64,000 nt of DNA, from NCBI GenBank assembly GCA_018417955.1, contig JACTVC010000001.1, positions 434,001-498,000 on the forward strand, written 5' to 3'. The notes under the pieces were generated by a model that was given only the letters and a program-made list of their open reading frames with translations, did not search any database and was not told the DNA's origin. The position numbers and the translations under genes are program-made. Shown here piece by piece: positions 55,540 to 64,000 of this stretch (the stretch's first letter is position 1; the number at the start of each line of letters is the position of its first letter). This DNA comes from Laccaria trichodermophora. Taxonomy: Eukaryota; Basidiomycota; Agaricomycetes; Agaricales; Hydnangiaceae.

Positions 55540-58500
55540 CTACTGACCATCATTCGTTTCTACCATCTCTTTCAGAATTTTCAAGTGTAGGTTTGTATCA
55601 ACGTCAACACCCAAGGTGCTGCCATCCCTTGCAAAGGCTTCAACATCTAGTATCATCTGGGCACGAATGCGCTCTTCATCTCTTCCTTCGTCGTTTGCGG
55701 GAGCAGTGCCAAATAGGGAAAAGTTAGACTTTTTCCCTTTTTTAAGCCTCTTCAACGACTCCTCGGTCTTCTTCATGGACGACAAGTAAGTTATATACCT
55801 GCGTACGCGAAATGAATATTCGCAAAAACGTTTCGTTTCTTATGTAAAAACACAGAAAAGACACACCTCACAGTAACATTGTTGAATACTGCTGTGGAAT
55901 AATCTTGAACGTGATCTGTCAGGTGCGATCCTGGGCCTTCAGCAAACCCGATTCCGAAGAATTGCTTGATTGGGCGAAGAATAGATGACACAAAATAACT
56001 TGGTTCTGCTGGCGTCCGCTTGTTGGACATGGCCCTGAATTGCGATGGAATGCTTCTGACGGGCAGAAGAGCATCGCAAGAGCGCTTCGTCAATATTCTG
56101 ATTATCTCGTTGGATAGTGGTTTTATTGAGATTGTCAACTTTGCCAGCGACCCTCGCAAGATGTCTAAAATCATTGTCAGAAAATCATAATGAAAAAAAG
56201 GGAAAACATTGGAAAATGACCTTCGGCTCTAGCATCGTGATTATCTGAAAGGTCTGGCAGCGTCGTACTAATCTGTCGATGCCAAAGTCCTAGTATGTGC
56301 GTTTCCATCAATTTGATATCGATCAATAATGACGCATATTGTCGTAAGAGATCGTCATCAGCAGTGGTCGACTCGGCTGGTGGCGTTTCGCTTTGCGTAG
56401 TTGAAGTCAAGGAATGAGGAAGAGGTGTTGATGAGGTCGTTCCCTGATTTTGTTTAGCTTCTTGGATGTAGGAAAATGAAGATGCAACACGAAAACCTTT
56501 TCGGACACATTATTTGCTAAAGTCTCATGAGAAAAGTCAATGGAAGTATCCAACCATGTCTTATACCGACTTAAGATCTGTTGTTATGCATTGCATATTG
56601 AAGATGCGGTTGCCAATGAGAAAGTGACTTCCGCACCTGCAAGGTCAATCTCCAAAACCTATGGGCGAGCTCAGGAATATAAACTTCCGCACTCCAACAA
56701 GCAGAAATCGCCACCCATACTACTGACGCTTGGACTGTCACAAAATTATTTGTGCCTTGATTGATAGTATGTGAGGACCTATGTTAGGGCTACAATGCAA
56801 ACTTACCTCCAACCAGAGACCATTCAATCGTGCTTACAGAAAGTGACTCCTCGAGTCTTCCTATGACCTCTTTCCATCGGAGTTGAAAGTACACCGGAAG
56901 CTGCCACCGTCGTTCGAAGGCCAAATAAACGGCATGGGCACGCAATTCTTCAACAGCGCGTTTCGAAGGTGCGAGAAATTCGAGGGAGCGAATAAATGCT
57001 TGAGTTGTCTTGTAGTTCTGGTCTCGAAAAATCAGCCATCGCCGTCTATGACAAATTGCTTCATACTTTGCGGAAGTCATCTGGCCTTCCTGCGGCAAAG
57101 ACAATCCCACCAATCTCATCCATAATTGCATGGGCCAGCTCTGGCCAGATGACGTTTGCCATGATTTGAAATCTGTTATTATCTTGTCTTTTGGACGAAT
57201 TCGAGGGGCCTCCTTCTGTTTGTGCGCCGGGTACTAGTTTCGCCACGACAGTCTCCGCAATCTCCATAACTTGACTCATGTCTCTCTCAATGAACCGCAG
57301 TATCTGATTATACAAGTGTACCAAAGGATCAGTGCCTTCTAAAAGGTGTGCTTGGTGTCTGCTCGGCTTTTGATCGCAAGTTGCAAGAGATTCAGGTGTC
57401 AGAAAGCTAAATGGCGTGTATGGTGTCTGAGGGTAAGTATTGGTGTTTGATGTTGATTGCGATGCAGAGGGGTTGAATGGCGTGTGAGGTACAAGGGGAG
57501 AATGCGGAGCGGCCAACCCGCCAGAATATATTGTCTGTCAGACGTTTGAGATAAGTATATTCATACAAGGCAAAAAATGGAGCAACCTTTTTTACAAAGC
57601 TTTTCATGATGTCCCGTCGAATCAAATCTTCTGCGTCCCGCCAAAGACCCAAAATGTCGTACGTTCGCAGACACTCCGTGAGGTCTACGATGCATTTGGA
57701 TTTTTCCGCTTCAGTTGTTCGACGGTCTCCTTTCCCGCCGATTAAAGTTGCCAGTTGCATAGAGAAGAGGTTATCGAGATCCGAGGATATGGTCGACTGA
57801 ATTCGGTCAACGCGCTGAGAACATTGTAGCCGCATGTGAGAAGGAGCTCGAACACCAAATACAGGAGCTCACAAACCCATTGTATCTCATTGATAAAGGA
57901 ACAATTTTCTTCCCTAGCCTTGGAGGCGTGATATAGCAGTTGTGTATACTCGACGGCTACACGAGCCAGATGTGTTACCCGGTTTCCTCGGAGTCTATTC
58001 ATTAACATTTTTGATTGTCCAAGATAATGCGGCGGACCTACTGAGTGTTTGGAGGCTCTTCGGCATTCTTGATCAGGTGTGGAGGTTTAGAATCATTTAG
58101 ATCGTCCTTGAGGTCACCATTGGAAGTCGAGATGAGGAGTAGCGATTCTAATCGGTTGACCGATTCAGATATTTTCAAAAGTAAGTGAAGCAAAGCCTGC
58201 TTTCGGAGTCAGGAAGACCATCAAGTGTACGACAGAAACGAACCTTTTCCTCGCGAAGATTACTTCTCTTCGTTAGTTTCCGCTGAATCGCGTCTTGAAT
58301 GACGCAGAGTTCTTGGCGAGATATCTGTCAAAGTTTTGTCAAATTATAAAAGAGACTGATGAATGAACGGCCCTTCACATTGACGTGATATTGGAGGCTA
58401 CTAATAGGCGTTTTAAGTCTAACGAGTCGTGCTCCCTCGTCCTGTAAGTCCGTACTCAAGCTGATGAATGCCTCATAGTCGTCATTGATGAGCATGACCA

Positions 58501-58783
58501 ATTCTTCCTTCAGCAAGGACAAGTATTCACGTAATTCCGCGCGTAAGTCAGGTAACGAAGTATGGGAGCGTGATAATAAAAATTCTTCAGCATTGAACAC
58601 CTGTGCTGTCAGATACTTGTTGTTGTGGGAGAGTGGAGTAGAGATAGGCAGTTCGTGTAGCTCGCCCTCTTGTTCCCAAGAAGACTTGTGTGCAATGGAT
58701 GATTCTCGAGCGGCCAATTCCTCTGCAAGCCGTTCTAGCTGATATGGATCCCGAGTAGAGAGGGGGTCGCTGGTGAAGGACAT
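55540..58783 (-). CDS. COG2: Conserved oligomeric Golgi complex subunit 2
   Basis: I chose the ATG at 58783 (MSFTSDPLSTRDPYQLERLA); an upstream in-frame start at 58966 would run into the RAD9 start region. The hallmark N-terminal segment is FNAEEFLLSRSHTSLPDLRA followed by LKEELVMLINDDYEAFISLS and LQDEGARLVRLKTPISSL. Helical parts include LLLKISESVNRLESLLL, YDILGLWRDAEDLIRRDI and PLVHLYNQILRFIERDMSQV. The C-terminus has FNNVTVRYITYLSSMKKTEE, SLKRLKKGKKSNFSLFGTA and ends LKEMVETNDGQ. COG is the eight-subunit Golgi tether for retrograde vesicles, with Cog2 in lobe A. Many short introns break the gene, so some exon borders are tentative. It is head-to-head with RAD9, 173 bp apart. Confidence 0.9.
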
Positions 58784-58956
58784 TTGGACGTGGTGAGTCG
58801 TTAACGCCTCGGACTTGCGAGACGTTCTAACTTCGAAGGCGGTAATGTTGTTTGAGACCGAGGTCAACACCGATAGAAAATAACAACGCGCACGTATCTT
58901 CAAGTCCAACCACAACACTTTGCACTCGCTCAGCTTGCGCTCAGCGCCATTGTTCG

Positions 58957-60712
58957 ATGCAGGCAACCCTAGACTCGTCCTCTCTCAAACGTATGCTTTT
59001 GCGCTGTCGTGGAACTGTCGATATCTAAATTCAACAGCTTTCACCAAGGCGCTGATTTGTTTGTCGAAATACGGCGACGAGCTCTCGATATATGCAACAC
59101 CGGAACGCTTGTCATTGTCTGCCACGAACTCTTCTAAATCAGCTTATTGTCGAATTAAATATGAGAAAGAATTTTTTACAAGATACCGTGTGGCTGACCA
59201 GCAGGAAGGCAGAAACGGCCAGACAAGCGACAATGCGGAGAATTTCACATTAACAGGACAGCTTTTGACGAAAGTATGTCTTACGTTCCGGATTTTTAAA
59301 TGTCTGATTCATCTCGCCACAGTCGCTGCTCTCTATCTTGAGGCATCGCACCATCGAAAAGGCAGTGGAAAGGTGTGAATTATCTATCGTTGAGGGAGAA
59401 GCTGGGAACGAACTCGGCGACGAAGGCCAAGACGGCCTCGAAAGCAGGTTGATCGTGAGGTTGCATTGTAAGCATGGTGAGGACAAAATTGGGCTATTGC
59501 CATTTCCACGCAGTAGTTGAATACCGCAGGTGTCGTGAAAACTCACCGACTCCTTCTCCTCACACCAACATCTCTCATGGCGCCCGGGGCTCCCAACAAT
59601 TCAAATGAATCAAGATTGACGATTGGTCCTAAAGCTCTAAAAGATATGATTGAGCACTTCCCTGTGTCCAAGGGCGTAAAAGCGGATCCGCAATTGGTGT
59701 GGAGTTTTGGACATGACGATGTGGCATTAAAAAGTCTGGAATCGTCAATCGACAGCCGAGGTACAATAGTTGCTTTTCCCTCAACTCATTGATCGAAGGT
59801 CTTTCTGTTTAAGGGAAAGGTCAACTGTCAACGGAACTCACCATCAGCGCTGAGGAATTTGAGGTATATGCCATAGATGAACCTCCAATAACAATAGCTT
59901 TTCACCTCCGTGAATTCAATGTGCGTCTTGTGTGCTACATACGCATCAAATCTTATGCACTTCAATAGGCCACGATTGCATACGCAGATAGCATGTCCCT
60001 AGGGATGGAGCTACGATTTACCAATCCTGCCGCCCCCCTTTTCATTGATGTGGAGGGGGACTGCTCGGAAGCTCTATTCGTTATTTCCACCAGCCACGTT
60101 TCAAGTGCGGGAGCTTCTGCTTCTAACCATCGCCGTAATGTAAACATCAAAAAGCGTGAACGAGAGGAAACACCAGGCCAAGCAACCAAAATCAAGAGGT
60201 CCATGAGGGTTGTTCAACCCAGTCTAGCGATGGAACGAGATCAACCCAATGCCAACCCAGAACCCCAATCTTGCGCGCCTAGCTCCACGGTCTGTCGAGA
60301 ATTTCGTCAAACCGACATGCCACCTCCCTCTTCCTTCCCTGGCCACTCATCGTCTATGGAAAAAGCCCAGGAACCTTTATTTCTCCCAAGTTCCTCTCAG
60401 CTGTCAGCTGTTGATGAAGCGGTGCTTCGAGCGTCGGGATTAGAAGTCGGCACCATGGATGAGCTTACAGAGATGCTTGAGGGGGAGGGCGAGGAGGTTG
60501 TGTTTGGCTCTACATCTCAACCACCAGATTTAGGTCAACGCTGTGGCTTTCAAGGCAATGGGGAGGAAAGATTCGAGATCATTGATGATACAGAATTGGG
60601 TACTACACAATCATCTTGTGAGAGTTCAAAGGTATGGGCAACAAGTTCCCCGTGGATATAATGCATGACAAGAACTGTACTTCAGATGTTCCAACCTCTG
60701 TTTGAAGACTAA
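58957..60712 (+). CDS. RAD9: DNA-damage checkpoint clamp protein Rad9
   Basis: The start is MQATLDSSSLK at 58957. A GTATGC to CAACAG intron then joins to PFTKALICLSKYGDELSIYA. The PCNA-like fold continues with TNSSKSAYCRIKYEKEFFTR, then SLLSILRHRTIEKAVERCEL and MELRFTNPAAPLFIDVEGDC. The C-terminal tail is disordered, with many Ser/Pro and acidic stretches, as expected for the phosphorylated tail that recruits TopBP1/Cut5-type proteins. The last exon is only 27 nt (MFQPLFED, TAA at 60710-60712). Rad9 forms the 9-1-1 clamp with Rad1 and Hus1 at damaged DNA. Its stop is just 23 bp from the stop of the convergent F-box gene. The 3' exon must be included to reach the conserved FxPLFxD end. Confidence 0.92.
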
Positions 60713-60735
60713 AGACTCAAAATCACAACGCTCAC

Positions 60736-62166
60736 TCACGGAAACAATCCATCGTCTTGGTCGGGGTAGCTTCGGTTGGCGGGCCATTTATCGATATCGC
60801 TGAAAGTTTCGATTTTAAGGGTGTTTTCCAGGGCCACGTTCTTTTTCCACCTCCTAAATACCCCCGCATAATTTGTGCCAAACCGCAGCTTCACCAATGG
60901 ACGACCTGCCTCCTTACGTCTCATCACTACGTTTTTTATCCAAATTTCATCCTCGTCAACGTCAAGGAGAAATGCAAGTGTCTGCAGAAATGCCCATGGC
61001 CTCCCTATCACAAAGTCAGATTCTACGCCGTTTGCCGCCGCTAGGATTGGTGAAATCGGAGATGTGCCAATAGATGAGTAGAACGAGGAAAATTCAGTGA
61101 TATCGGGGAATGCACGAAGAAGGCGCTTGTACGCGAAGTTGGATACTTCAAAATCACAAAATGTCAGATGTTTTAAATGGCAATACCTCGCTACGGCTTC
61201 AACGTCATCCCATAACCCGTCAAGATCGTGCTCGTGTAAACCCTTTAATACCAAGGATTCTAACTGTGGAGCATCAATTGCTTGCAATGCTCCTCCATAT
61301 ACCCGACCGCTGATCCCGCATATCCGCAAAGAACGGAGAGCAGGTAACATAATTAAAGCTCTTCCGGGCCACGGCTCATTCCCAATGATGTCACCGTAAA
61401 GGGAGAGATGGGCTAAGGCCGGGGAAAGGGTCACCATGTCACGAAACATGGAGAACCGCATGGGAAGTGCTTTTGTCTGGTCAAGATGGAGTGTTGTAAG
61501 CTCCAGCAGCGGTGGTCGGAATAGATACATCGCAAGACCCCGAAGACGCACGAACGATAGCCTCGGTGCGCCTTGAGAGAAAATGCGAGGCTCGCGAGCA
61601 TTTTTACCGACGACTCCCTCATCTACGTGTTGGGCATTGTCGACGCAGATTGATAGATACTCTAGGGCGGGTGCGTTTCTGCTGCAAAGAATCATGACAA
61701 TGGTGTTGTCTTCGCTTTCACCTGCGGCAGCAATCGAAAGGCGCCGCCAGCGATGTGACTCTGCGCTAACCAAGTTGATCATCTCCATCATAGCATATCT
61801 TCCCAACGCGCTAGATGGCCACCCCGACATATCCACACGTAGATCAAGCCCGCAGTCGAGCGAGCGGGCAATATATGCTAGAAGTTTCTCCGGTTTGGTT
61901 GTTGGAGCGATGAAAATGCTCGTCCACAGAGAGGGAGTTCCGATGGCAATGTCACGAAAGTAGGAGCAGATATGTGACACGAGAATTTCAAAAGAAAGAC
62001 CGGCCTCTCCAGACAGAGGATTGGAATCGGTACTTGAAGTTTCCTCGATTCTCCTGCCTGCTGCGAAAATGGCAGATAGGACTTCGGGGGGAAAGGTGCA
62101 TATCGGTGACTCGTCATCTTGCAGAAGTTCTTTACTACCATGTTTCTTGTGCGCTCGTGAGGCCAT
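60736..62166 (-). CDS. F-box-like protein
   Basis: A single-exon gene of 476 residues. After a basic N-terminus the F-box-like part reads ICTFPPEVLSAIFAAGRRIE, then LVSHICSYFRDIAIGTPSLW, the standard Agaricomycete pattern with the W. The rest has LRR-like alternation (ALEYLSICVDN, LTTLHLDQTKALPM, LAHLSLYGDII and LRSLRICGISG). Such proteins are SCF substrate receptors, highly expanded in mushrooms, and targets cannot be predicted. No damage is visible. It is tail-to-tail with RAD9. Confidence 0.85.
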   Translation of the reverse strand: MASRAHKKHGSKELLQDDESPICTFPPEVLSAIFAAGRRIEETSSTDSNPLSGEAGLSFEILVSHICSYFRDIAIGTPSLWTSIFIAPTTKPEKLLAYIARSLDCGLDLRVDMSGWPSSALGRYAMMEMINLVSAESHRWRRLSIAAAGESEDNTIVMILCSRNAPALEYLSICVDNAQHVDEGVVGKNAREPRIFSQGAPRLSFVRLRGLAMYLFRPPLLELTTLHLDQTKALPMRFSMFRDMVTLSPALAHLSLYGDIIGNEPWPGRALIMLPALRSLRICGISGRVYGGALQAIDAPQLESLVLKGLHEHDLDGLWDDVEAVARYCHLKHLTFCDFEVSNFAYKRLLRAFPDITEFSSFYSSIGTSPISPILAAANGVESDFVIGRPWAFLQTLAFLLDVDEDEIWIKNVVMRRKEAGRPLVKLRFGTNYAGVFRRWKKNVALENTLKIETFSDIDKWPANRSYPDQDDGLFP

Positions 62167-62611
62167 TCTTCGTTATCCTGGTGATACGTCTGTAATGTTT
62201 GAACAATTGTATGGCACAAGGAACTAGGCCTCACTGGGATGATGTGGTTGTATTCCTGATCAGCAAGTTGATCTATAGGTTGATGATATGGGGTTGTCGA
62301 TTAGCCTTACCTCACATCGGAAACCCTTTGCGGTATGAGTTACGGCAATCGCACCTCAAGGCTGTAACGGGCGCCTCCGAAGCAGACATATGCCGTGTGG
62401 GTGACACATACAGACTAGTTCGACGCGGACCCAGCACCAAATTGGTGGTAACGACTCGGCCCAGACCTGCAAACAAAATCAGTTTTGTCTTTCGCATTTA
62501 CTGGGCACTGCTGCTGGTTTTCAGATCATAAATCCCACCAATCTATACCAGAAACAACGTTCAAACTTATTTAGTACATGTATGCTGGTGCTTGACTAGT
62601 ATAAGATCTGA
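62167..62611. other. Intergenic between two minus-strand genes
   Basis: About 445 bp. Open frames on both strands lack motifs. It probably contains the F-box gene promoter and the 3' flank of the BLI-3-like gene. Confidence 0.5.
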
Positions 62612-63476
62612 TCACTTGATGATTGATAGCTGGATCTAAGAAGACCGAATTGTGTCAGAAAACTGATAAGATACCAAAAGCTACAAAGGAAGCTACTCAC
62701 CTCATCTTGCGAAATAGTCCGAAGCTCTCCAGGGCATGCTACCTTCCCCGTCCCAGCACCAATTTCGACATCCTGTGCCCTACCCTTCGTGGTGTACCAA
62801 TATCTAATTTCATCAGGGACAACTTCGATCACAGATACTCGAGGGTCGTTTTCGTCGCCCCTGTGGATACCATCCCCAAGATCTCCAAACCAAGACGCAG
62901 TCCTGCCGTTCAATCAGCAACCTCACGGGTAGGTAATGAAGGTCAACAAAAGCTAACGCTGGAGTCCAGTGCTTCTTGATTTCTTGCCGGTCTTGAATGA
63001 TTCTAGCCTTTCCAGAGAAGCTGTTGTGGCACTGAATAACATTGTAGTCACTGCAGCCGAAGGAGGACGTACGAAGCCCAGTTGGTCGTCTCTGGATTTA
63101 AAAAGCTGACATTCACATGGGCGTCATTTTGAATCTCCTCAAATTTGTGTGAGACATTGTTTGCAATGAAGAGCAACGAAAGATCCATTTCGCTTGAAGC
63201 TACGGACAACGTGAGTATCCTCAAGTTTTGGCTATGCGTGTCAGTTACGATGGACTGGGTTCATGGCCCTCGAATGAATGTGGCCATCAGTCCCGCGTGT
63301 AGTAAGCATTGCGGTATTCGTTGATTTGATTATTTTCTTGAGGTCTACGTATGGCAAAGTATTCAGTACGCATACAGACAACTCAGGAAATGAGCCGCAC
63401 CAATAATTTTCTCATCCAGCGTCTTTCTATTATCCTTTGCCTGAGTTGAATATGGATCAAGGCTTATGGAAGACAT
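62612..63476 (-). CDS. BLI-3-like FMN-binding split-barrel protein
   Basis: Six exons, all joined in frame. MSSISLDPYSTQAKDNRKTL is followed by DLKKIIKSTNTAMLTTRGTD, GHIHSRAMNPV, SSEMDLSLLFIANNVSHKFE, EIQNDAHVNVSFLNPETTNW, FSGKARIIQDRQEIKKHW, then ASWFGDLGDGIHRGDENDPR and VSVIEVVPDEIRYWYTT. The last exon gives IQLSIIK with TGA at 62612-62614. The fold is the pyridoxamine-5'-phosphate-oxidase-like split barrel of general-stress proteins, called BLI-3 (blue-light-inducible) in Neurospora. Flavin binding is likely; enzymatic activity is not shown by sequence. The splice into FSGKA uses the second of two close AG acceptors, since the first would shift the frame. Confidence 0.85.
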
Positions 63477-63901
63477 GGTCGTTCAGTTGAAACGAGAGAC
63501 ATTGCAAAAGCAGTATTTATGCGATTCATGACGTCACCTCCAATTGAATCACGTGGTCTTTTGCCAGCATTGTGAGTATTGCTTTGGAAATTTTGATAGG
63601 ACCACACAAGGAGCCTTGAATGAAAACGAAAAGCAAAGGCGGAGTTGAGACGATGCAATGAATCCGTTTTGAATTGGCGTGGAATAAGCCATGTCTACAA
63701 GTTTGACAGCGAGTGGGTTCTTGGATCTACGCGAATATCACGGTGGTAGCCGCTGGAGTGGTAACGCCGCCCTCGAAAACCTTGACTCTATGTCATGAAA
63801 TGGGGTGATTAATAGAAGGGAGGAACATGGAGATATATAATATAAGTGTGTGCGTGTCTATTGCATTCCAGGAATAGATGATGAGTGTTCGGATTGTGGT
63901 G
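63477..63901. other. Intergenic near right edge
   Basis: About 425 bp without a recognisable gene; it holds the promoter region of the BLI-3-like gene on its left. Confidence 0.4.
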
Positions 63902-64000
63902 TCATGCCTGCTGGTACTGTAATGGAAAAAGTCATTGCCGCTCGTGCGAAAGGATAATAACAGGACTCACGCGGTGCCATCTGTGGCCGTTGACCTTCAC
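63902..64000 (-). CDS. Possible 3' end of a gene running off the right edge
   Basis: The minus strand at 63971-64000 can be read VKVNGHRWHR up to a good GTGAGT donor. A 54-nt intron (63917-63970) ending TTACAG then leads to YQQA and TGA at 63902-63904. Donor, intron length and acceptor all match this genome's style, but too little sequence is present to identify the protein or confirm the frame. Confidence 0.3.

Noticed and set aside
1..64000. tRNA, rRNA, CRISPR or intact transposon features
   Set aside because: Scanning by eye found no A/B-box pairs in a cloverleaf context, no spaced direct repeats and no reverse-transcriptase or transposase motifs. A tRNAscan or repeat search could still reveal some.

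Overview
The window is nuclear DNA of a filamentous fungus, most likely a mushroom-forming basidiomycete (Agaricomycetes). Nearly every gene is cut by canonical introns of about 47-60 nt. The genes include a DASH-complex DUO1, ATG27, COG2, VPS8, RPB3, TOP1 and fungal-type F-box proteins, plus a HAD-fold/terpene-cyclase relic of the drimane-synthase type known from fungi. No CRISPR array, operon, prophage or intact transposon is visible. The assignment rests on gene content and intron style, not on any database search.

Layout, left to right: the 3' part of an AGC kinase (-); an F-box gene broken by a stop codon (-); a TBC Rab-GAP (-); a Yippee-like protein (-) head-to-head with allantoinase (+); a membrane RING-H2 ligase (+) facing a Josephin/ataxin-3 deubiquitinase (-), which is head-to-head with ATG27 (+); an RNase H1 N-terminal-domain protein (+); DUO1 (+) facing an SRPK-type kinase (-); an HNH-type relic (-); DBP10 helicase (+); queuine tRNA-ribosyltransferase (-) head-to-head with a TM9/EMP70 protein (+); mitochondrial TyrRS (-) head-to-head with ribosomal protein S23 (+); a transglutaminase-like protein (+); CDP-diacylglycerol synthase (-) head-to-head with RPB3 (+); topoisomerase I (-) head-to-head with NDUFB3 (+); a 1.5-kb gene-poor stretch; a decayed HAD/terpene-cyclase gene (+); threonine deaminase (-) head-to-head with a PHD-finger protein (+); VPS8 (+); COG2 (-) head-to-head with RAD9 (+); an F-box protein (-); a BLI-3-like FMN-binding protein (-); and the 3' tip of a gene running off the right edge (-).

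The intact genes are mostly housekeeping: transcription, translation, tRNA modification, membrane traffic, mitosis, DNA repair, amino-acid and lipid synthesis. They do not form one pathway or a biosynthetic cluster. The organisation is compact, with eight head-to-head pairs 50-230 bp apart and many convergent pairs less than 130 bp apart.

I found no convincing new multi-gene system. The most unusual items are three damaged genes (HAD/terpene cyclase, F-box, HNH-type), two micro-exons (11 nt in the Josephin gene; 24 nt carrying the catalytic tyrosine of topoisomerase I), a probable GC-AG intron, and a glycine/tryptophan-rich tail on RPB3. Gene ends come from reading splice sites by eye, so internal exon borders are tentative unless given explicitly.
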